DNA of 64,000 bases from Poseidonibacter parvus (GTDB taxonomy: Bacteria > Campylobacterota > Campylobacteria > Campylobacterales > Arcobacteraceae). The stretch lies in the NCBI RefSeq assembly GCF_001956695.1, contig NZ_CP019070.1:186001-250000 (forward strand). Reading direction: 5' to 3'. Numbering within the stretch: the stretch's first letter is position 1; the number at the start of each line of letters is the position of its first letter. The notes under the pieces are model-generated. The model had not been told where the DNA came from and ran no database searches. It saw only the letters and a list, made by a program, of their open reading frames with translations. A program made the translations under genes and the position numbers. Shown here one piece after another: positions 53,734-63,445 of the stretch.

Positions 53734-55538
53734 ATTCTGCTTCCTTTTTTAATTTCATTTAACATTGAGATAAATTCATCTTTACTCATGTTAGACTGTT
53801 CTCTTGTTCTTCTATTTCTTAATGCAATTGTTTGATTTTGAACTTCTTCATCACCAACAACAACAATCATAGGAACTCTTTGTTTTTCTGCCATTCTAAT
53901 TCTTTTATTTAAACTTTCGTTCATATCAAAGATTTTAGAATCCATTTCATCTTCTAATAACTCTTTTTGTAACTGTTTTGCATATTCAACATGTGTATCT
54001 GCAATTGGAACAAAAATAACTTGAGTTGGTGCAATAACAAATGGAAATTCACCAGCACAGTGTTCAGTTAAAATTCCAATAAATCTTTCAAATGAACCTA
54101 AAATAGCTCTATGAATCATTACTGGTTGTTCTTTATGCCCTTCATCATTGATATACTCAACATTAAATCTTGAAGGTAAGTTCATATCTACTTGTATTGT
54201 ACCACATTGCCATTTTCTTCCAATAGCATCTGTAATTTTTATATCAATTTTAGGTCCATAGAATGCTCCACCACCTTCATCAATTCCATAAGGTAGGTTT
54301 TCTTCATCTAAAGCTTCCATAATACCTTTAGTTGTAGTTTCCCAGAATTCATCATCACCTATTGCTTTTTTAGGTTTTGTTGAAACTTCCATTTCATATT
54401 CAAAATCAAAAGTTTTCATTAATGAATCAACAAATTCTAATACATCAATGATTACTTCTTTCACTTGTGCAGGTGTACAGAAAATATGTGCATCATCTTG
54501 AGTAAATTCTCTAACTCTAAATAATCCGTGCATTGCTCCAGACATTTCATGTCTATGTACAACACCATATTCAAATAATTTTTTTGGTAAGTCTTTATAT
54601 GAAACTAAATCATTTTTAAAAATTTGAATATGACCAACACAGTTCATAGGTTTCATTCCATATTGTTGACCATCAATCTCTGTGTAATACATGTTTTGAC
54701 CATAATTTGCATTATGTCCAGATATATCCCACATATCAGATTTTAAAATTTCTGGACCACGAACTGGTTCGTAACCTCTAACTCTGTGCGCTTTATATAA
54801 AAGATGCTCTAACTTTGATCTAAGTCTAGAACCATTTGGTAACCATAATGGTAACCCAGCACCTACATCTTCATTGAATGTAAATAGTTCTAATTCTGTT
54901 CCTAGTTTTCTATGATCTCTTTTCTTTGCTTCTTCAAGCATTCTTACGTAATCATTTAATTCTTTTTTATCAAAGAATGCGATTCCATAAATTCTTGTAA
55001 TCATTTCGTTTTCTTCATCACCACCAAGATAAGCACCAGCAACACGTGTAAGTTTAAATGCTCTAATCATTCCTGTTGTTGGTAAATGTGGGCCACGACA
55101 AAGGTCTTCAAAATCACCTTGTTTATACATAGTTAAAGTATTATCTGTGATTTTTGAAAGTACAGCTTGTTTTAATTCATCATCAGCGAATTTTGTAACA
55201 ATTTCTTCTCTTGTAGCCTCATATCTTTCTATTTTTAATTTTCTGTTTGCAATTTCTTTCATTTTCTTTTCAATAGTTACTAAATCATCATCAGTGATTT
55301 TAGCATCTACTTTAAAGTCATAGTAGAAACCTTCTGTAACAACTGGTCCTACGAAAAATTTTGCATCAGGATAAAGCTCTTTAATAGCTTGAGCCATCAT
55401 ATGAGCACATGAGTGTCTAAGAATCTCTAAAGATTCAGCGGAGTTATCTTGCTTTATAATATCACCTTCGATATTTAAAGCTTCAGCAGTTTGAAGATCA
55501 TAAATTTGACCGTCTTTTAATACACCTATTGGTTCCAA
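53730..55538 (-). CDS. thrS: Threonyl-tRNA synthetase
   Basis: 602 residues. Editing-domain histidines are in [10 protein letters not shown]; class II motifs include the zinc-site [33 protein letters not shown] and the C-terminal anticodon-binding domain. The N-terminal TGS domain is very short. The start appears to be TTG at 55538, with AAAGGAAAC upstream. First gene of thrS-infC-rpmI-rplT. Confidence 0.97.
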   Translation of the reverse strand: MEPIGVLKDGQIYDLQTAEALNIEGDIIKQDNSAESLEILRHSCAHMMAQAIKELYPDAKFFVGPVVTEGFYYDFKVDAKITDDDLVTIEKKMKEIANRKLKIERYEATREEIVTKFADDELKQAVLSKITDNTLTMYKQGDFEDLCRGPHLPTTGMIRAFKLTRVAGAYLGGDEENEMITRIYGIAFFDKKELNDYVRMLEEAKKRDHRKLGTELELFTFNEDVGAGLPLWLPNGSRLRSKLEHLLYKAHRVRGYEPVRGPEILKSDMWDISGHNANYGQNMYYTEIDGQQYGMKPMNCVGHIQIFKNDLVSYKDLPKKLFEYGVVHRHEMSGAMHGLFRVREFTQDDAHIFCTPAQVKEVIIDVLEFVDSLMKTFDFEYEMEVSTKPKKAIGDDEFWETTTKGIMEALDEENLPYGIDEGGGAFYGPKIDIKITDAIGRKWQCGTIQVDMNLPSRFNVEYINDEGHKEQPVMIHRAILGSFERFIGILTEHCAGEFPFVIAPTQVIFVPIADTHVEYAKQLQKELLEDEMDSKIFDMNESLNKRIRMAEKQRVPMIVVVGDEEVQNQTIALRNRRTREQSNMSKDEFISMLNEIKKGSRI

Positions 55539-55650
55539 TAGTTTCCTTTGTTTATAAGTTTCATTAATTAAATTTAGCTTATTTTATCGCAAAGAGACTT
55601 AAACTTAATTACTTATAAGTTAATTTATAAAATTTTGGTTACAATAAAGT

Positions 55651-56166
55651 ATGATTTTAAACTTATCCAAAATAAAAACAGAAAGCTTACTATTGTTTTG
55701 TAAAGATTTAATTCTTTCATATAAAGATAAAGAAGAAATTAACATCACTGGTACTGATAAAGAATTGATAGAAAAATTTAATAAAATTAGTGATGTAATG
55801 CTAAAAGAAATTAATAAAGCAACTTTATCTAGTGATTATTATATGAAAAATAGAAAACATTATCGTGTAAAAGCTGTCTTAGATGGATATAACTATATAA
55901 ATAAACAAATATCAAAATCTTTAGAAAAGAAAAGGACATTCAACCCTTCAATGCTATATTTTTCTCTTCTAGCTCTTTGGTTTAAAGAACTAAACAAAGA
56001 ATCTCGCTCGAAAGAATATATTTTCTTCTCTTTATATACTTATGGAAATGTTTATGATGAATTATTAGTAAAAGTTAAGAATAGTGATTTCAAAAGATTA
56101 AATATTTCTATGATTGAAGTTGCTGAAGAGCTTATCTACAAGTTGGACTCTTATTCATTTAAATAA
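55651..56166 (+). CDS. Hypothetical protein, possibly leaderless
   Basis: 171 residues, not recognised; largely helical, Lys-rich, with no signal peptide or membrane helix. No Shine-Dalgarno precedes the ATG; instead a -10-like TACAAT ends 5 nt upstream (55640-55645), so the mRNA may start at the ATG. Divergent from thrS and 79 nt ahead of the exported rhodanese. Codon use looks like its neighbours, supporting a real gene. Confidence 0.6.
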   Translation: MILNLSKIKTESLLLFCKDLILSYKDKEEINITGTDKELIEKFNKISDVMLKEINKATLSSDYYMKNRKHYRVKAVLDGYNYINKQISKSLEKKRTFNPSMLYFSLLALWFKELNKESRSKEYIFFSLYTYGNVYDELLVKVKNSDFKRLNISMIEVAEELIYKLDSYSFK

Positions 56167-56245
56167 GTAATACTTATAATATTAATATGAATTAATTTTA
56201 TAATAATTAAGCTATAATTATCTCAATATCAAAATAAGGGAAATT

Positions 56246-57055
56246 ATGAAATCTTTAATTAGCAAAATTCTTGCGGTGTGTATTTTAGTTTCATTTGTAA
56301 AAGCAAATGATTTACAAGTGATTGATTTTACGAAAGCAAAAGAATTATTTGAAACAAAGAAAGCATTATTCATTGATGCAAGAGCGGAAAAACTTTTTAA
56401 AAGAGGTACAATTTTAGGTTCGTTAAACGTTACTGTAAAAGAATTTAAAGCAAAGCAAGGTTTCTTACCACAAGATAAGAATGCAAAGATAGTTTCATAT
56501 TGTAATGGAATTAAATGTGAAATGTCAGATGAATTAGCAGTTCTTTTACAAAATGCTGGATATACAAATGTTGTAGTATTTAAAGGTGGATATCCAAAGT
56601 GGAAAGAGATGCAAATGCCAAGTATGGTATTAAAAGTTGAAAAAGCTGTAGAAGTAGAAGACGTAAAAGCTAAAGGTGAAAAATATCAAGCTAAGGGTGC
56701 AACTATTTATCTAGGACAAGATAAAGGAATGGTTGATCAATATTGGTTTGAAAAAGTTGTATTAAACGATTTACCAAAAAATGTTCAATTAGTAGATGTT
56801 AGAAAAGCTGAAAGTTTTAAAGAAGGACATATAAAAGGTGCAATAAACGTAGCAGTAAATGATAAAAAAGAGATTATAGATATGAGTCAAATCTCTGATG
56901 ATAAATTATATGTACTTTATTGTAATACTGGAATGCAATCTGCAGAAGTTGCCTTGGGGTTAAAAGATAGAGTAGGTAAAGACGTATTCTATTTTGATGC
57001 AAATATAGATTGCAAAGTAAATGATTGTAAAGTAGAAGCTAACGAAGACTTATAA
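56246..57055 (+). CDS. Exported protein with two rhodanese domains
   Basis: 269 residues with a signal peptide (MKSLISKILAVCILVSFVKA). Domain 1 (about 22-130) has the loop CNGIKCEMS (Cys86, Cys91); domain 2 (about 150-269) has CNTGMQS (Cys226). The C-terminus DANIDCKVNDCK (Cys256, Cys261) and the whole last domain are clearly related to the three-domain protein at 51135. Probably a periplasmic sulfurtransferase or sulfane-sulfur carrier. AAGGGAAATT precedes the ATG; a terminator follows. Confidence 0.88.
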   Translation: MKSLISKILAVCILVSFVKANDLQVIDFTKAKELFETKKALFIDARAEKLFKRGTILGSLNVTVKEFKAKQGFLPQDKNAKIVSYCNGIKCEMSDELAVLLQNAGYTNVVVFKGGYPKWKEMQMPSMVLKVEKAVEVEDVKAKGEKYQAKGATIYLGQDKGMVDQYWFEKVVLNDLPKNVQLVDVRKAESFKEGHIKGAINVAVNDKKEIIDMSQISDDKLYVLYCNTGMQSAEVALGLKDRVGKDVFYFDANIDCKVNDCKVEANEDL

Positions 57056-57084
57056 AATAAGTAAAACTTATAATACTTAGATAT

Positions 57085-57120
57085 AAAAAAAGCTAATATC
57101 AAAAGATATTAGCTTTTTTT
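57085..57120. terminator. Bidirectional terminator between two converging genes
   Basis: A 16-bp stem (57085-57100 with 57105-57120) around AAAA, flanked by A-run and T-run. It serves the rhodanese gene (+) and the cytochrome-like gene (-). Confidence 0.85.
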
Positions 57121-57136
57121 TTGATTTAGTTATGAA

Positions 57137-57457
57137 TTAACAAGCAGGAACATTTCCTGAGTCATTTGCGAATTTATAAGAAAAATCATATAAGTGTTGA
57201 ATCCATTTGTCTTTTACTTCAGCTTCTTTTACATTTGGACAAATTTTAAGAAGTTCTTCTTTAAACTTACCACTCTCCATAATAGTTTCCCATTCGTCTT
57301 GAGAGTGTTTAGCTGCGAATTTATCACCACTGAAACCACAAGAACCCTTATATTTTTTAACAAATAGTTTTTGACCTTTTGTTGCATCTGCGAATAAAGA
57401 TGTTGAACAAACTCCTAAAATTAATGACCCAGCTATTGCGATTTTTAATAACTTCAT
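57137..57457 (-). CDS. Exported cytochrome-c-like protein without a haem motif
   Basis: 106 residues with a signal peptide (to about residue 23). ATKGQKLFVKKYKGSCGFSGDKFAAKHSQDEW resembles the N-terminal helix and haem region of class I cytochromes c, but CxxCH is replaced by SCGFSG, so haem cannot attach covalently. Cys40, Cys73 and the terminal Cys106 (DSGNVPAC) remain. Similar haem-less proteins with a GNVP(S/A)C ending are, to my recollection, found in other Campylobacterota. Role unknown; thiol or metal chemistry is possible. Confidence 0.65.
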   Translation of the reverse strand: MKLLKIAIAGSLILGVCSTSLFADATKGQKLFVKKYKGSCGFSGDKFAAKHSQDEWETIMESGKFKEELLKICPNVKEAEVKDKWIQHLYDFSYKFANDSGNVPAC

Positions 57458-57549
57458 ATTTATCTCCTAATGAAAATTTAGCTATAATTATATCTAATAC
57501 ATATAAAAATAAATCTTAGTTGATAATATTAGTTAAAAGTGGAGTAATA

Positions 57550-58878
57550 GTGAAGTATTTTTTATTAAAACAGTTAGTTGAGTATTTAGTAGAGAATACG
57601 CAAAATATAAAGCTTATAAAGCGAATTGACAATAATACTATTATAATAGAATTTAATAATAGGAATATAATATATTTTGATATGTCAAAAGGCTCTAGTA
57701 CAGTGTTTAAATCACAAAAAGTACTAAATTCTAAAAAGGATTTCAATGCTCCTTTTGATGTTGCTTTACAAAAAAGGTTGTATAACTCAAAAATAGAAAA
57801 AATTGAGTTATACAACGATGATAAGATTATAAATATACATGTAAATTCATCTTCTTCATATAAAAAACTAACAACTATCTTACAGTTAGAATTTACAGGT
57901 AAACATACTAATATTGTAATTTTAGATGAAAATAGAATTATAATTGAAGCTTTGAGACATGTAGATGAATTTTCATCAAGTAGAGTTGTTAAAGTTGGAA
58001 TAAAGCTTGATGAAATTCCAAAACAGAGTTATATTCCAAAAATGGAAGTTGTTGAGAATATTGAAAAGTATTTATATCAAATTTATGAAGAAAAAGAATC
58101 TAAAAATTTAGAAAATTTGAAGAAACAAAAAATCTCACAAATAAAGAAAAAGATCAAGAAACTTGAAAAAACAATAAGTTCATTAGCTAAAAAAGAAGAG
58201 TTAGAAGAAGAATCAAACTCTTTATATGAAAAAGCTAATTTGATTTTAGCAAATTTACATAATATAAAAGCCTACCAGAAGTCTTTTACAACATTTGATT
58301 ACAAAGGAGAAGAAGTAGAAATATCTCTAGAAGAGAGTGCTTCACCTTCAAGATACTCAAATGATTTATTCAAAAAAGCAAAGAAAGCTAAACAAAAAGC
58401 TCAGTACATTTCACTAGAAAAAGATAACTTAGATGAAAAGTTAGAGTTTCTTTATCGAATGGTAAATAGTTTAGAAAATGCAAAAGATATAGAAGAGTGT
58501 GAATTTTTATATCCTAAAAAAGAAAAGAATCAAAAAAGAACTAAAAAAGCACAACCTTATGAAAGCTTCTTTTTTGAAGGTTATAAAATTATGTTAGGAA
58601 CTAGTGAGAGAGAAAATATATTTTTATTAAAAAATTCAAAAGCAAGTGATTTTTGGTTTCACTTAAAAGATAGACCATCTTCTCATGTATTTGTACAAAA
58701 CACTAAAAAAACTATACCTGATAGTGTAATAGAACAAGCAGCTGTAATTTGTGCAAAATTTTCTGTAGATTTTCCAGGAGATTATGAAGTAGATTTCACG
58801 CAAAGAAGAAATGTAAAAATTCAATCAGGTGCAAATGTTTTATATAATCCTTATACTACTATAGGAATAAAGATTTAA
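57550..58878 (+). CDS. NFACT/RqcH-family ribosome quality-control protein
   Basis: 442 residues from GTG at 57550, which has GGAG 5 nt upstream; a TTG 10 codons earlier lacks a site. The N-domain contains LQLEFTGKHTNIVILDENRIIIEALRHV, a central coiled coil (about 190-330) follows, and the C-terminal NFACT-R domain has DFWFHLKDRPSSHVFV and the VDFTQRRNVKI segment. Homologues (RqcH, once called fibronectin-binding) add alanine tails to stalled nascent chains on 50S subunits. Shorter than the B. subtilis form (570). Confidence 0.86.
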   Translation: MKYFLLKQLVEYLVENTQNIKLIKRIDNNTIIIEFNNRNIIYFDMSKGSSTVFKSQKVLNSKKDFNAPFDVALQKRLYNSKIEKIELYNDDKIINIHVNSSSSYKKLTTILQLEFTGKHTNIVILDENRIIIEALRHVDEFSSSRVVKVGIKLDEIPKQSYIPKMEVVENIEKYLYQIYEEKESKNLENLKKQKISQIKKKIKKLEKTISSLAKKEELEEESNSLYEKANLILANLHNIKAYQKSFTTFDYKGEEVEISLEESASPSRYSNDLFKKAKKAKQKAQYISLEKDNLDEKLEFLYRMVNSLENAKDIEECEFLYPKKEKNQKRTKKAQPYESFFFEGYKIMLGTSERENIFLLKNSKASDFWFHLKDRPSSHVFVQNTKKTIPDSVIEQAAVICAKFSVDFPGDYEVDFTQRRNVKIQSGANVLYNPYTTIGIKI

Positions 58879-58981
58879 AAGATGTTTTTCTAGCAAAATT
58901 ATATTTTTATTTATTCAAAATATAAGCAAAAGCCAAATTTTTGTATAATCAATGTAATTTAAACAACACAAGGTTTACTTA

Positions 58982-59740
58982 ATGGCTAACATTATAAAAG
59001 AGAGTTCAACTCGTATAAAAACAGGTTTAGTTTTGATTATTGCTATGATAATCATAGGATATATTGATTCATATTTCATTATGTGGGCACTTTTTGGAAC
59101 ACTTCTTATGATTTCTATTTCTGAAGCAAAAAAACTTTTCCAATTAGAAAGTGATAGTATTTATGTTTATTCTGCACTTTTATGGTTCGCTGCGTATTTT
59201 TATCCAACACCTGAAGATTTGATTTTTATTGTTGCTATTGGTTATGCTTCACAACTTGCATACAAAAAAACACTTGATAAAAAAATGTTTCTACCTCTTT
59301 TTTATCCAACTGCATCTTTTCTTTTTCTTTTATCACTTTACAGTGAATACGGAGTTATGACTTTATTATGGTTACTTGTAGTTGTAGCTAGTGCTGATAC
59401 GGGTGCTTATTTTGTTGGTAAAAGTTTTGGTAAAACTAAATTTTGTGAAACTAGTCCTAATAAAACTATTGAAGGTGTTGTAGGTGGTGTTGTTGTAGCT
59501 GCAATTTTAGGAACATATTTTGCAAATGATAATCTTCATATTGTTTCAGCTTTCGTAATATCAATTATCGTAGCTTTTGCTTCTGTGTTTGGTGATTTAT
59601 TTGAATCATATTTAAAAAGAGAAGCTAATATAAAAGATAGTGGAAATATTTTACCAGGTCATGGTGGAATATTAGATAGAACAGATGGTTATCTTTTTGG
59701 TGCAATTGTAATGTTAGTATTACTTAGGGTTCTTGGATGA
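58982..59740 (+). CDS. cdsA: Phosphatidate cytidylyltransferase
   Basis: 252 residues with about seven membrane helices. The family signature near the C-terminus is KREANIKDSGNILPGHGGILDRTDG, carrying the metal-binding and catalytic residues. It makes CDP-diacylglycerol for phospholipid synthesis. Its stop overlaps the dxr start by 4 nt (ATGA), an order found in many bacteria. Confidence 0.95.
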   Translation: MANIIKESSTRIKTGLVLIIAMIIIGYIDSYFIMWALFGTLLMISISEAKKLFQLESDSIYVYSALLWFAAYFYPTPEDLIFIVAIGYASQLAYKKTLDKKMFLPLFYPTASFLFLLSLYSEYGVMTLLWLLVVVASADTGAYFVGKSFGKTKFCETSPNKTIEGVVGGVVVAAILGTYFANDNLHIVSAFVISIIVAFASVFGDLFESYLKREANIKDSGNILPGHGGILDRTDGYLFGAIVMLVLLRVLG

Positions 59741-60804
59741 TAATACTAGGTTCTACTGGCTCAATTGGCGTTAATACCTTAAATATCGCACGTAAATTTA
59801 ACTTAAATGTTGAAGTATTAGTAGCTGGAAGTAATATTGAAGTATTAAATAAACAAATTGAAGAGTTTAAACCTAGTAAAGTAGTTATCGCAAACAAAGT
59901 TGATATTGTAAAAGTAAATCATTCTCATGTAACTTTTGGCGAAGATGAAATACTTAATGCAATTGAAAATTCTAAGAGTGAAACTGTTGTAAATGCACTT
60001 GTTGGATTTTTAGGATTAAAACCAACACTAAAAGCTATTGAGTGTGGTAAAAAATTAGCTCTGGCAAATAAAGAATCACTTGTCGTTGCTGGTAAATTTA
60101 TTGATTATACAAATCTTAGTCCTATTGATTCAGAGCATTTTGGCTTATGGTATTTAATTCAAGAAAAAGCTATTGATTCAATGACAATAACTGCAAGTGG
60201 TGGTTCTTTTAGAGATTATCCACTTGATGAGCTTAAAAATGTTTCAATCAAAGAAGCTTTAAATCATCCAAATTGGTCAATGGGAAATAAAATTACTATT
60301 GATTCTGCAACTATGACAAATAAAATATTTGAACTTATGGAAGCTGCTTGGTTATTTGATATACGAAAATTAGATGCGATTATTGAAACAAAATCACTAA
60401 TTCATGCAATGGTAAACTTCAAAGATGGAAGTACCACAGCACATATTGCAAACGCTTCAATGCAACTTCCAATTGCTTATGCAATTTTAGGAAAATGTGA
60501 TACTCCTGTTTTAGAACCAGTTGATTTAGTGAAAGTGGGTTCTTTAGAATTTAAGAAAATAGAAACTTCAAGATATCCAATTTGGGAAGCTAAAGATGAG
60601 ATTATAAATAACCTTGATTTAGGTGTAGTTTTAAATGCAGCAAATGAAGTAGGAGTTTCTAAGTTTTTAAACTCAGAAATTGGCTTTTTAGATGTATCAA
60701 GAATTTCACTTGAGGCATTAAATAAATTTAACAATGTAAAAATAGATAGTTTAGATGATATTTTTACAATTGATAAAGAAGTGAGAGCATACTGTGAGTC
60801 TTGA
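59737..60804 (+). CDS. dxr: 1-deoxy-D-xylulose 5-phosphate reductoisomerase
   Basis: 355 residues. NADPH-binding GSTGSIGVNTL at the N-terminus, ALANKESLVVAG, the metal-site PIDSEHFGLWYL, the loop ASGGSFRDYP and MGNKITIDSATMTNK are all present. It makes MEP, the first committed step of the non-mevalonate isoprenoid pathway. It overlaps cdsA at its start and the next gene at its stop. Confidence 0.97.
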   Translation: MIILGSTGSIGVNTLNIARKFNLNVEVLVAGSNIEVLNKQIEEFKPSKVVIANKVDIVKVNHSHVTFGEDEILNAIENSKSETVVNALVGFLGLKPTLKAIECGKKLALANKESLVVAGKFIDYTNLSPIDSEHFGLWYLIQEKAIDSMTITASGGSFRDYPLDELKNVSIKEALNHPNWSMGNKITIDSATMTNKIFELMEAAWLFDIRKLDAIIETKSLIHAMVNFKDGSTTAHIANASMQLPIAYAILGKCDTPVLEPVDLVKVGSLEFKKIETSRYPIWEAKDEIINNLDLGVVLNAANEVGVSKFLNSEIGFLDVSRISLEALNKFNNVKIDSLDDIFTIDKEVRAYCES

Positions 60805-61087
60805 TTTATTAATTCCTTTTGGAATACTTTTAATTTTAGTTGTTTATTTAATTTATTCAAGAAGTAAGTTTGAAAAAGAAATAGTTGAAGTTTATGAAGA
60901 AAAACTTCAAGAGTGGAAAAAACATGCAACAACTTCAAAAGAAAAAGAAGAAAAACCAGTAAAAAAACTTGCAGGATTAGTATTTAAAACTGGTTATAAA
61001 GTTAGTGTAGAATTGACAGATGAAAGTGCAAGAGGAATGTTGGAAAAAGGTAAGTTTGAAATAAGTGAGATAAAAAAGGATAAGTAA
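60794..61087 (+). CDS. Small membrane-anchored hypothetical protein
   Basis: 97 residues. Starts GTG at 60794, 11 nt inside dxr. One N-terminal helix (LLIPFGILLILVVYLIYS, about 5-22), a charged coiled region (EKEIVEVYEEKLQEWKKHATTSKEKEEKPVKK) and a C-terminal beta-like segment (VFKTGYKVSVELTDESARGML). Not recognised. Overlaps on both sides tie it to the dxr operon. Confidence 0.65.
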   Translation: MSLDLLIPFGILLILVVYLIYSRSKFEKEIVEVYEEKLQEWKKHATTSKEKEEKPVKKLAGLVFKTGYKVSVELTDESARGMLEKGKFEISEIKKDK

Positions 61088-61509
61088 TGAAGTACTTAAT
61101 TTTATTTCTTATTTTTGTATCTTTATTAGATGCACAAATATACAGAAAAAGCTCGAAAGTTGTTGTTGATACAAATGCAAAACTTATGTGGGTTGATGAT
61201 ATTTCAGTTGTAAAAGTTTTAAAAACTCATGATGAGGCTATTGATTATTGCGAGCAGTTAAGTTTTGCAGGATATTCAAACTGGAGAATTCCAAAGATTG
61301 AAGAGTTTGAATTAATAGTTGATAAAAAGAATTTCAAAAATTACATAAAAAAAGCTTTTAAATACAATGTACCCGATGGTTATTGGGCGCAAAAATCACA
61401 CTGGAGAACTTTATGGTTCTATGCTGATTATATGCATTTTGTAAGTGGAACACCTTATTTTGATAGTAGACATAAAAATAAATATGTTAGATGTATTAGA
61501 AATATATAA
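61087..61509 (+). CDS. Exported DUF1566 (Lcl C-terminal domain) protein
   Basis: 140 residues with a signal peptide (MKYLILFLIFVSLLDA). The family pattern is clear: LMWVDD, AIDYCEQLSFAGYSNWRIPKIEEFELIVD, GYWAQKSHWRTLWFY and the terminal YVRCIRN. The fold is related to C-type lectins and formylglycine-enzyme domains; two Cys (in DYCEQ and VRCIR) probably form a disulfide. Function unknown. It starts on the stop codon of the previous gene. Confidence 0.83.
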   Translation: MKYLILFLIFVSLLDAQIYRKSSKVVVDTNAKLMWVDDISVVKVLKTHDEAIDYCEQLSFAGYSNWRIPKIEEFELIVDKKNFKNYIKKAFKYNVPDGYWAQKSHWRTLWFYADYMHFVSGTPYFDSRHKNKYVRCIRNI

Positions 61510-61517
61510 AGAGAGAT

Positions 61518-62054
61518 TTGATTTTGAATAAAAAAGTTTTAATATTACACGGTCTTGGTGGAAGTGATTACCCTCATTGGCAAGCAAAATTAGCAGGTGA
61601 ACTAATTTCGCAACACTTTACAGTATCTTTTCCTTCTTTTCCAAACAGAGATAACCCAAAATTAGAAGAGTGGAGAGAGTGCTTAAGAAAAGAAATAAAG
61701 CATTTTAATCCTGACATTGTAATTTGTCACTCCCTTGCAAATGTTTTATGGTTTCACACTTGTGATGATTTAGATATATGCTTAGATAAATTAATGCTTG
61801 TTGCCCCTGTAAGTAGAAACAGAGTTGTAGATGCTGCTAGTACTTTTTACCCTTATCCTATTGCAAAAGATTTAAAAGCAAAAGAAGTGATTATGGTAGC
61901 TTCTACTAATGATCCATATATGAGTGAAGAGGAAGCTTTAGATTTAAAAGAAATTTTAAATGTAGAAATTAATGTATTAAGAAATGCAGGACACATAAAC
62001 GCAGACTCAGGTTTTGGCTCAATTGGTTTTGCATTAGACTGGCTAAATAAATGA
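61518..62054 (+). CDS. RBBP9/YdeN-type alpha/beta hydrolase
   Basis: 178 residues. [23 protein letters not shown] at the N-terminus, the nucleophile region [13 protein letters not shown] (Ser in CHSLAN) and the C-terminal His in [13 protein letters not shown] match the RBBP9/YdeN family of serine hydrolases. The start is TTG: 61518 or the second TTG at 61524, which is better spaced from the GAGAG upstream. It overlaps tsaD by 4 nt. Substrate unknown. Confidence 0.85.
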   Translation: MILNKKVLILHGLGGSDYPHWQAKLAGELISQHFTVSFPSFPNRDNPKLEEWRECLRKEIKHFNPDIVICHSLANVLWFHTCDDLDICLDKLMLVAPVSRNRVVDAASTFYPYPIAKDLKAKEVIMVASTNDPYMSEEEALDLKEILNVEINVLRNAGHINADSGFGSIGFALDWLNK

Positions 62055-63052
62055 TTTTAAGTATAGAAAGTTCATGCGATGATAGCTCAATTGCAATAAC
62101 AGACATTGAAACTTTAGAGCTTGTTTATCACAAAAAAATATCTCAAGAATTACAACATAGTGTTTATGGCGGAGTAGTTCCTGAATTAGCTGCAAGACTT
62201 CATATTGAAGCCTTACCAAAAATACTTGAAGAGTGCGTGGAATATTTTCCAAAACTAAAAGCAATAGCCGTTACATCTGCACCTGGATTATCAGTTACAC
62301 TAATGGAAGGTGTGACTATGGCAAAGGCTTTGAGTCTTTCACTGGATATTCCTCTTATCTCAGTTAATCACTTAAAAGGTCATATATATTCTCTTTTTAT
62401 AGAAAAAGAAGAAGTATTGCCAATGACTATTTTATTAGTTTCAGGTGGACATACTCAAATAATAGAAGCAAATTCATTAAATGATATGAATCTAATAGCA
62501 AGTACAATGGATGATAGTTTTGGTGAGAGTTTTGATAAGGTATCAAAAATGCTAGGACTTGGATATCCAGGTGGTCCAGTTGTTCAAGAATATGCATTAA
62601 AGGGTGATGAGAATAGATTTGAATTGCCAGTTCCTTTAAGACAAAGTCCAAATATTGAGTTTTCATACTCAGGACTTAAAAATGCTGTTCGAATGAGAAT
62701 TGAAAAATGTGTCTGTGAAGATGGAAATATTCAGATCCAAGATAAATATGATATTTGTGCATCATTTCAAAAAACAGCAGTTGCACATATAATGCAAAAA
62801 ACAAAAAAACTGTTTAAGCAAAAAGCACCTAAGAACTTTGCAATTGTTGGAGGTGCAAGTGCAAATATTCACTTACGAACACAAATTGAAGAGTTATGCC
62901 AAAAAAATGGTACAGCTTTATATCTAAGCCAACTTAAGTACTGTAGTGATAATGCAGCTATGATTGGTCGAGTAGCAGTTGAGCAATATAAGATGAATGA
63001 TTTTATAAACGTAGATGAAATTGATATTCAATCAAGATTAAAAGGATTTTAA
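62051..63052 (+). CDS. tsaD: tRNA threonylcarbamoyladenosine synthase subunit TsaD
   Basis: 333 residues. [15 protein letters not shown] at the N-terminus, the metal-binding [11 protein letters not shown] (two His), [20 protein letters not shown] and [13 protein letters not shown] are diagnostic. With TsaB, TsaC and TsaE it makes t6A37 in ANN-decoding tRNAs. Overlaps the hydrolase by 4 nt and abuts the SUI1 gene. Confidence 0.97.
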   Translation: MILSIESSCDDSSIAITDIETLELVYHKKISQELQHSVYGGVVPELAARLHIEALPKILEECVEYFPKLKAIAVTSAPGLSVTLMEGVTMAKALSLSLDIPLISVNHLKGHIYSLFIEKEEVLPMTILLVSGGHTQIIEANSLNDMNLIASTMDDSFGESFDKVSKMLGLGYPGGPVVQEYALKGDENRFELPVPLRQSPNIEFSYSGLKNAVRMRIEKCVCEDGNIQIQDKYDICASFQKTAVAHIMQKTKKLFKQKAPKNFAIVGGASANIHLRTQIEELCQKNGTALYLSQLKYCSDNAAMIGRVAVEQYKMNDFINVDEIDIQSRLKGF

Positions 63053-63436
63053 ATGATATTTGAAATGGGTGCAAAACTTGATGGCGATAATCACGATACA
63101 TCAAAGTATGATGAGAAAGCAAAAAAGCCAAAAGCAAATAAAAAGAATAATAAAATTAATAAACCTACAGCTCCAAGTACTTTCAATAAAAATGAAATTT
63201 TACCAAAGAACCAACATCAATTAGTATTTACTTATGAAAAAAGAAAAGGGAAGCCTGTTACTTTAGTAGGTAGATTTTCATTAAGTGATGCAGATAAAAA
63301 AGAAGTATTAAAACTTTTAAAGAAAAAACTAGCTTGTGGTGGTGCTATTAGAGATGAATGGATTGAACTACAAGGCGATGTGAAAGAAAAAATTATCACT
63401 ATATTACAAAGTGATGGTTGGAAGTTTAGAAATTAA
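63053..63436 (+). CDS. SUI1/YciH-family translation-initiation-factor-like protein
   Basis: 127 residues. A Lys/Asn-rich, probably disordered N-terminus (1-55) precedes a SUI1/eIF1-type domain: YEKRKGKPVTLVGRF, LKLLKKKLACGGAIRDEWIELQGD and IITILQSDGWKFRN. Bacterial YciH-like proteins are thought to affect initiation fidelity. Starts directly after the tsaD stop. Confidence 0.85.
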   Translation: MIFEMGAKLDGDNHDTSKYDEKAKKPKANKKNNKINKPTAPSTFNKNEILPKNQHQLVFTYEKRKGKPVTLVGRFSLSDADKKEVLKLLKKKLACGGAIRDEWIELQGDVKEKIITILQSDGWKFRN

Positions 63437-63445
63437 AGAATAACA

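Noticed and set aside
55637-55650. GGTTAC before the gene at 55651 as a Pho-box half-site
   Set aside because: No second hexamer 11 bp away; better explained as part of the promoter.
60477-60938. 153-residue minus-strand ORF
   Set aside because: Opposite dxr and the following small gene, both supported by overlaps and motifs.
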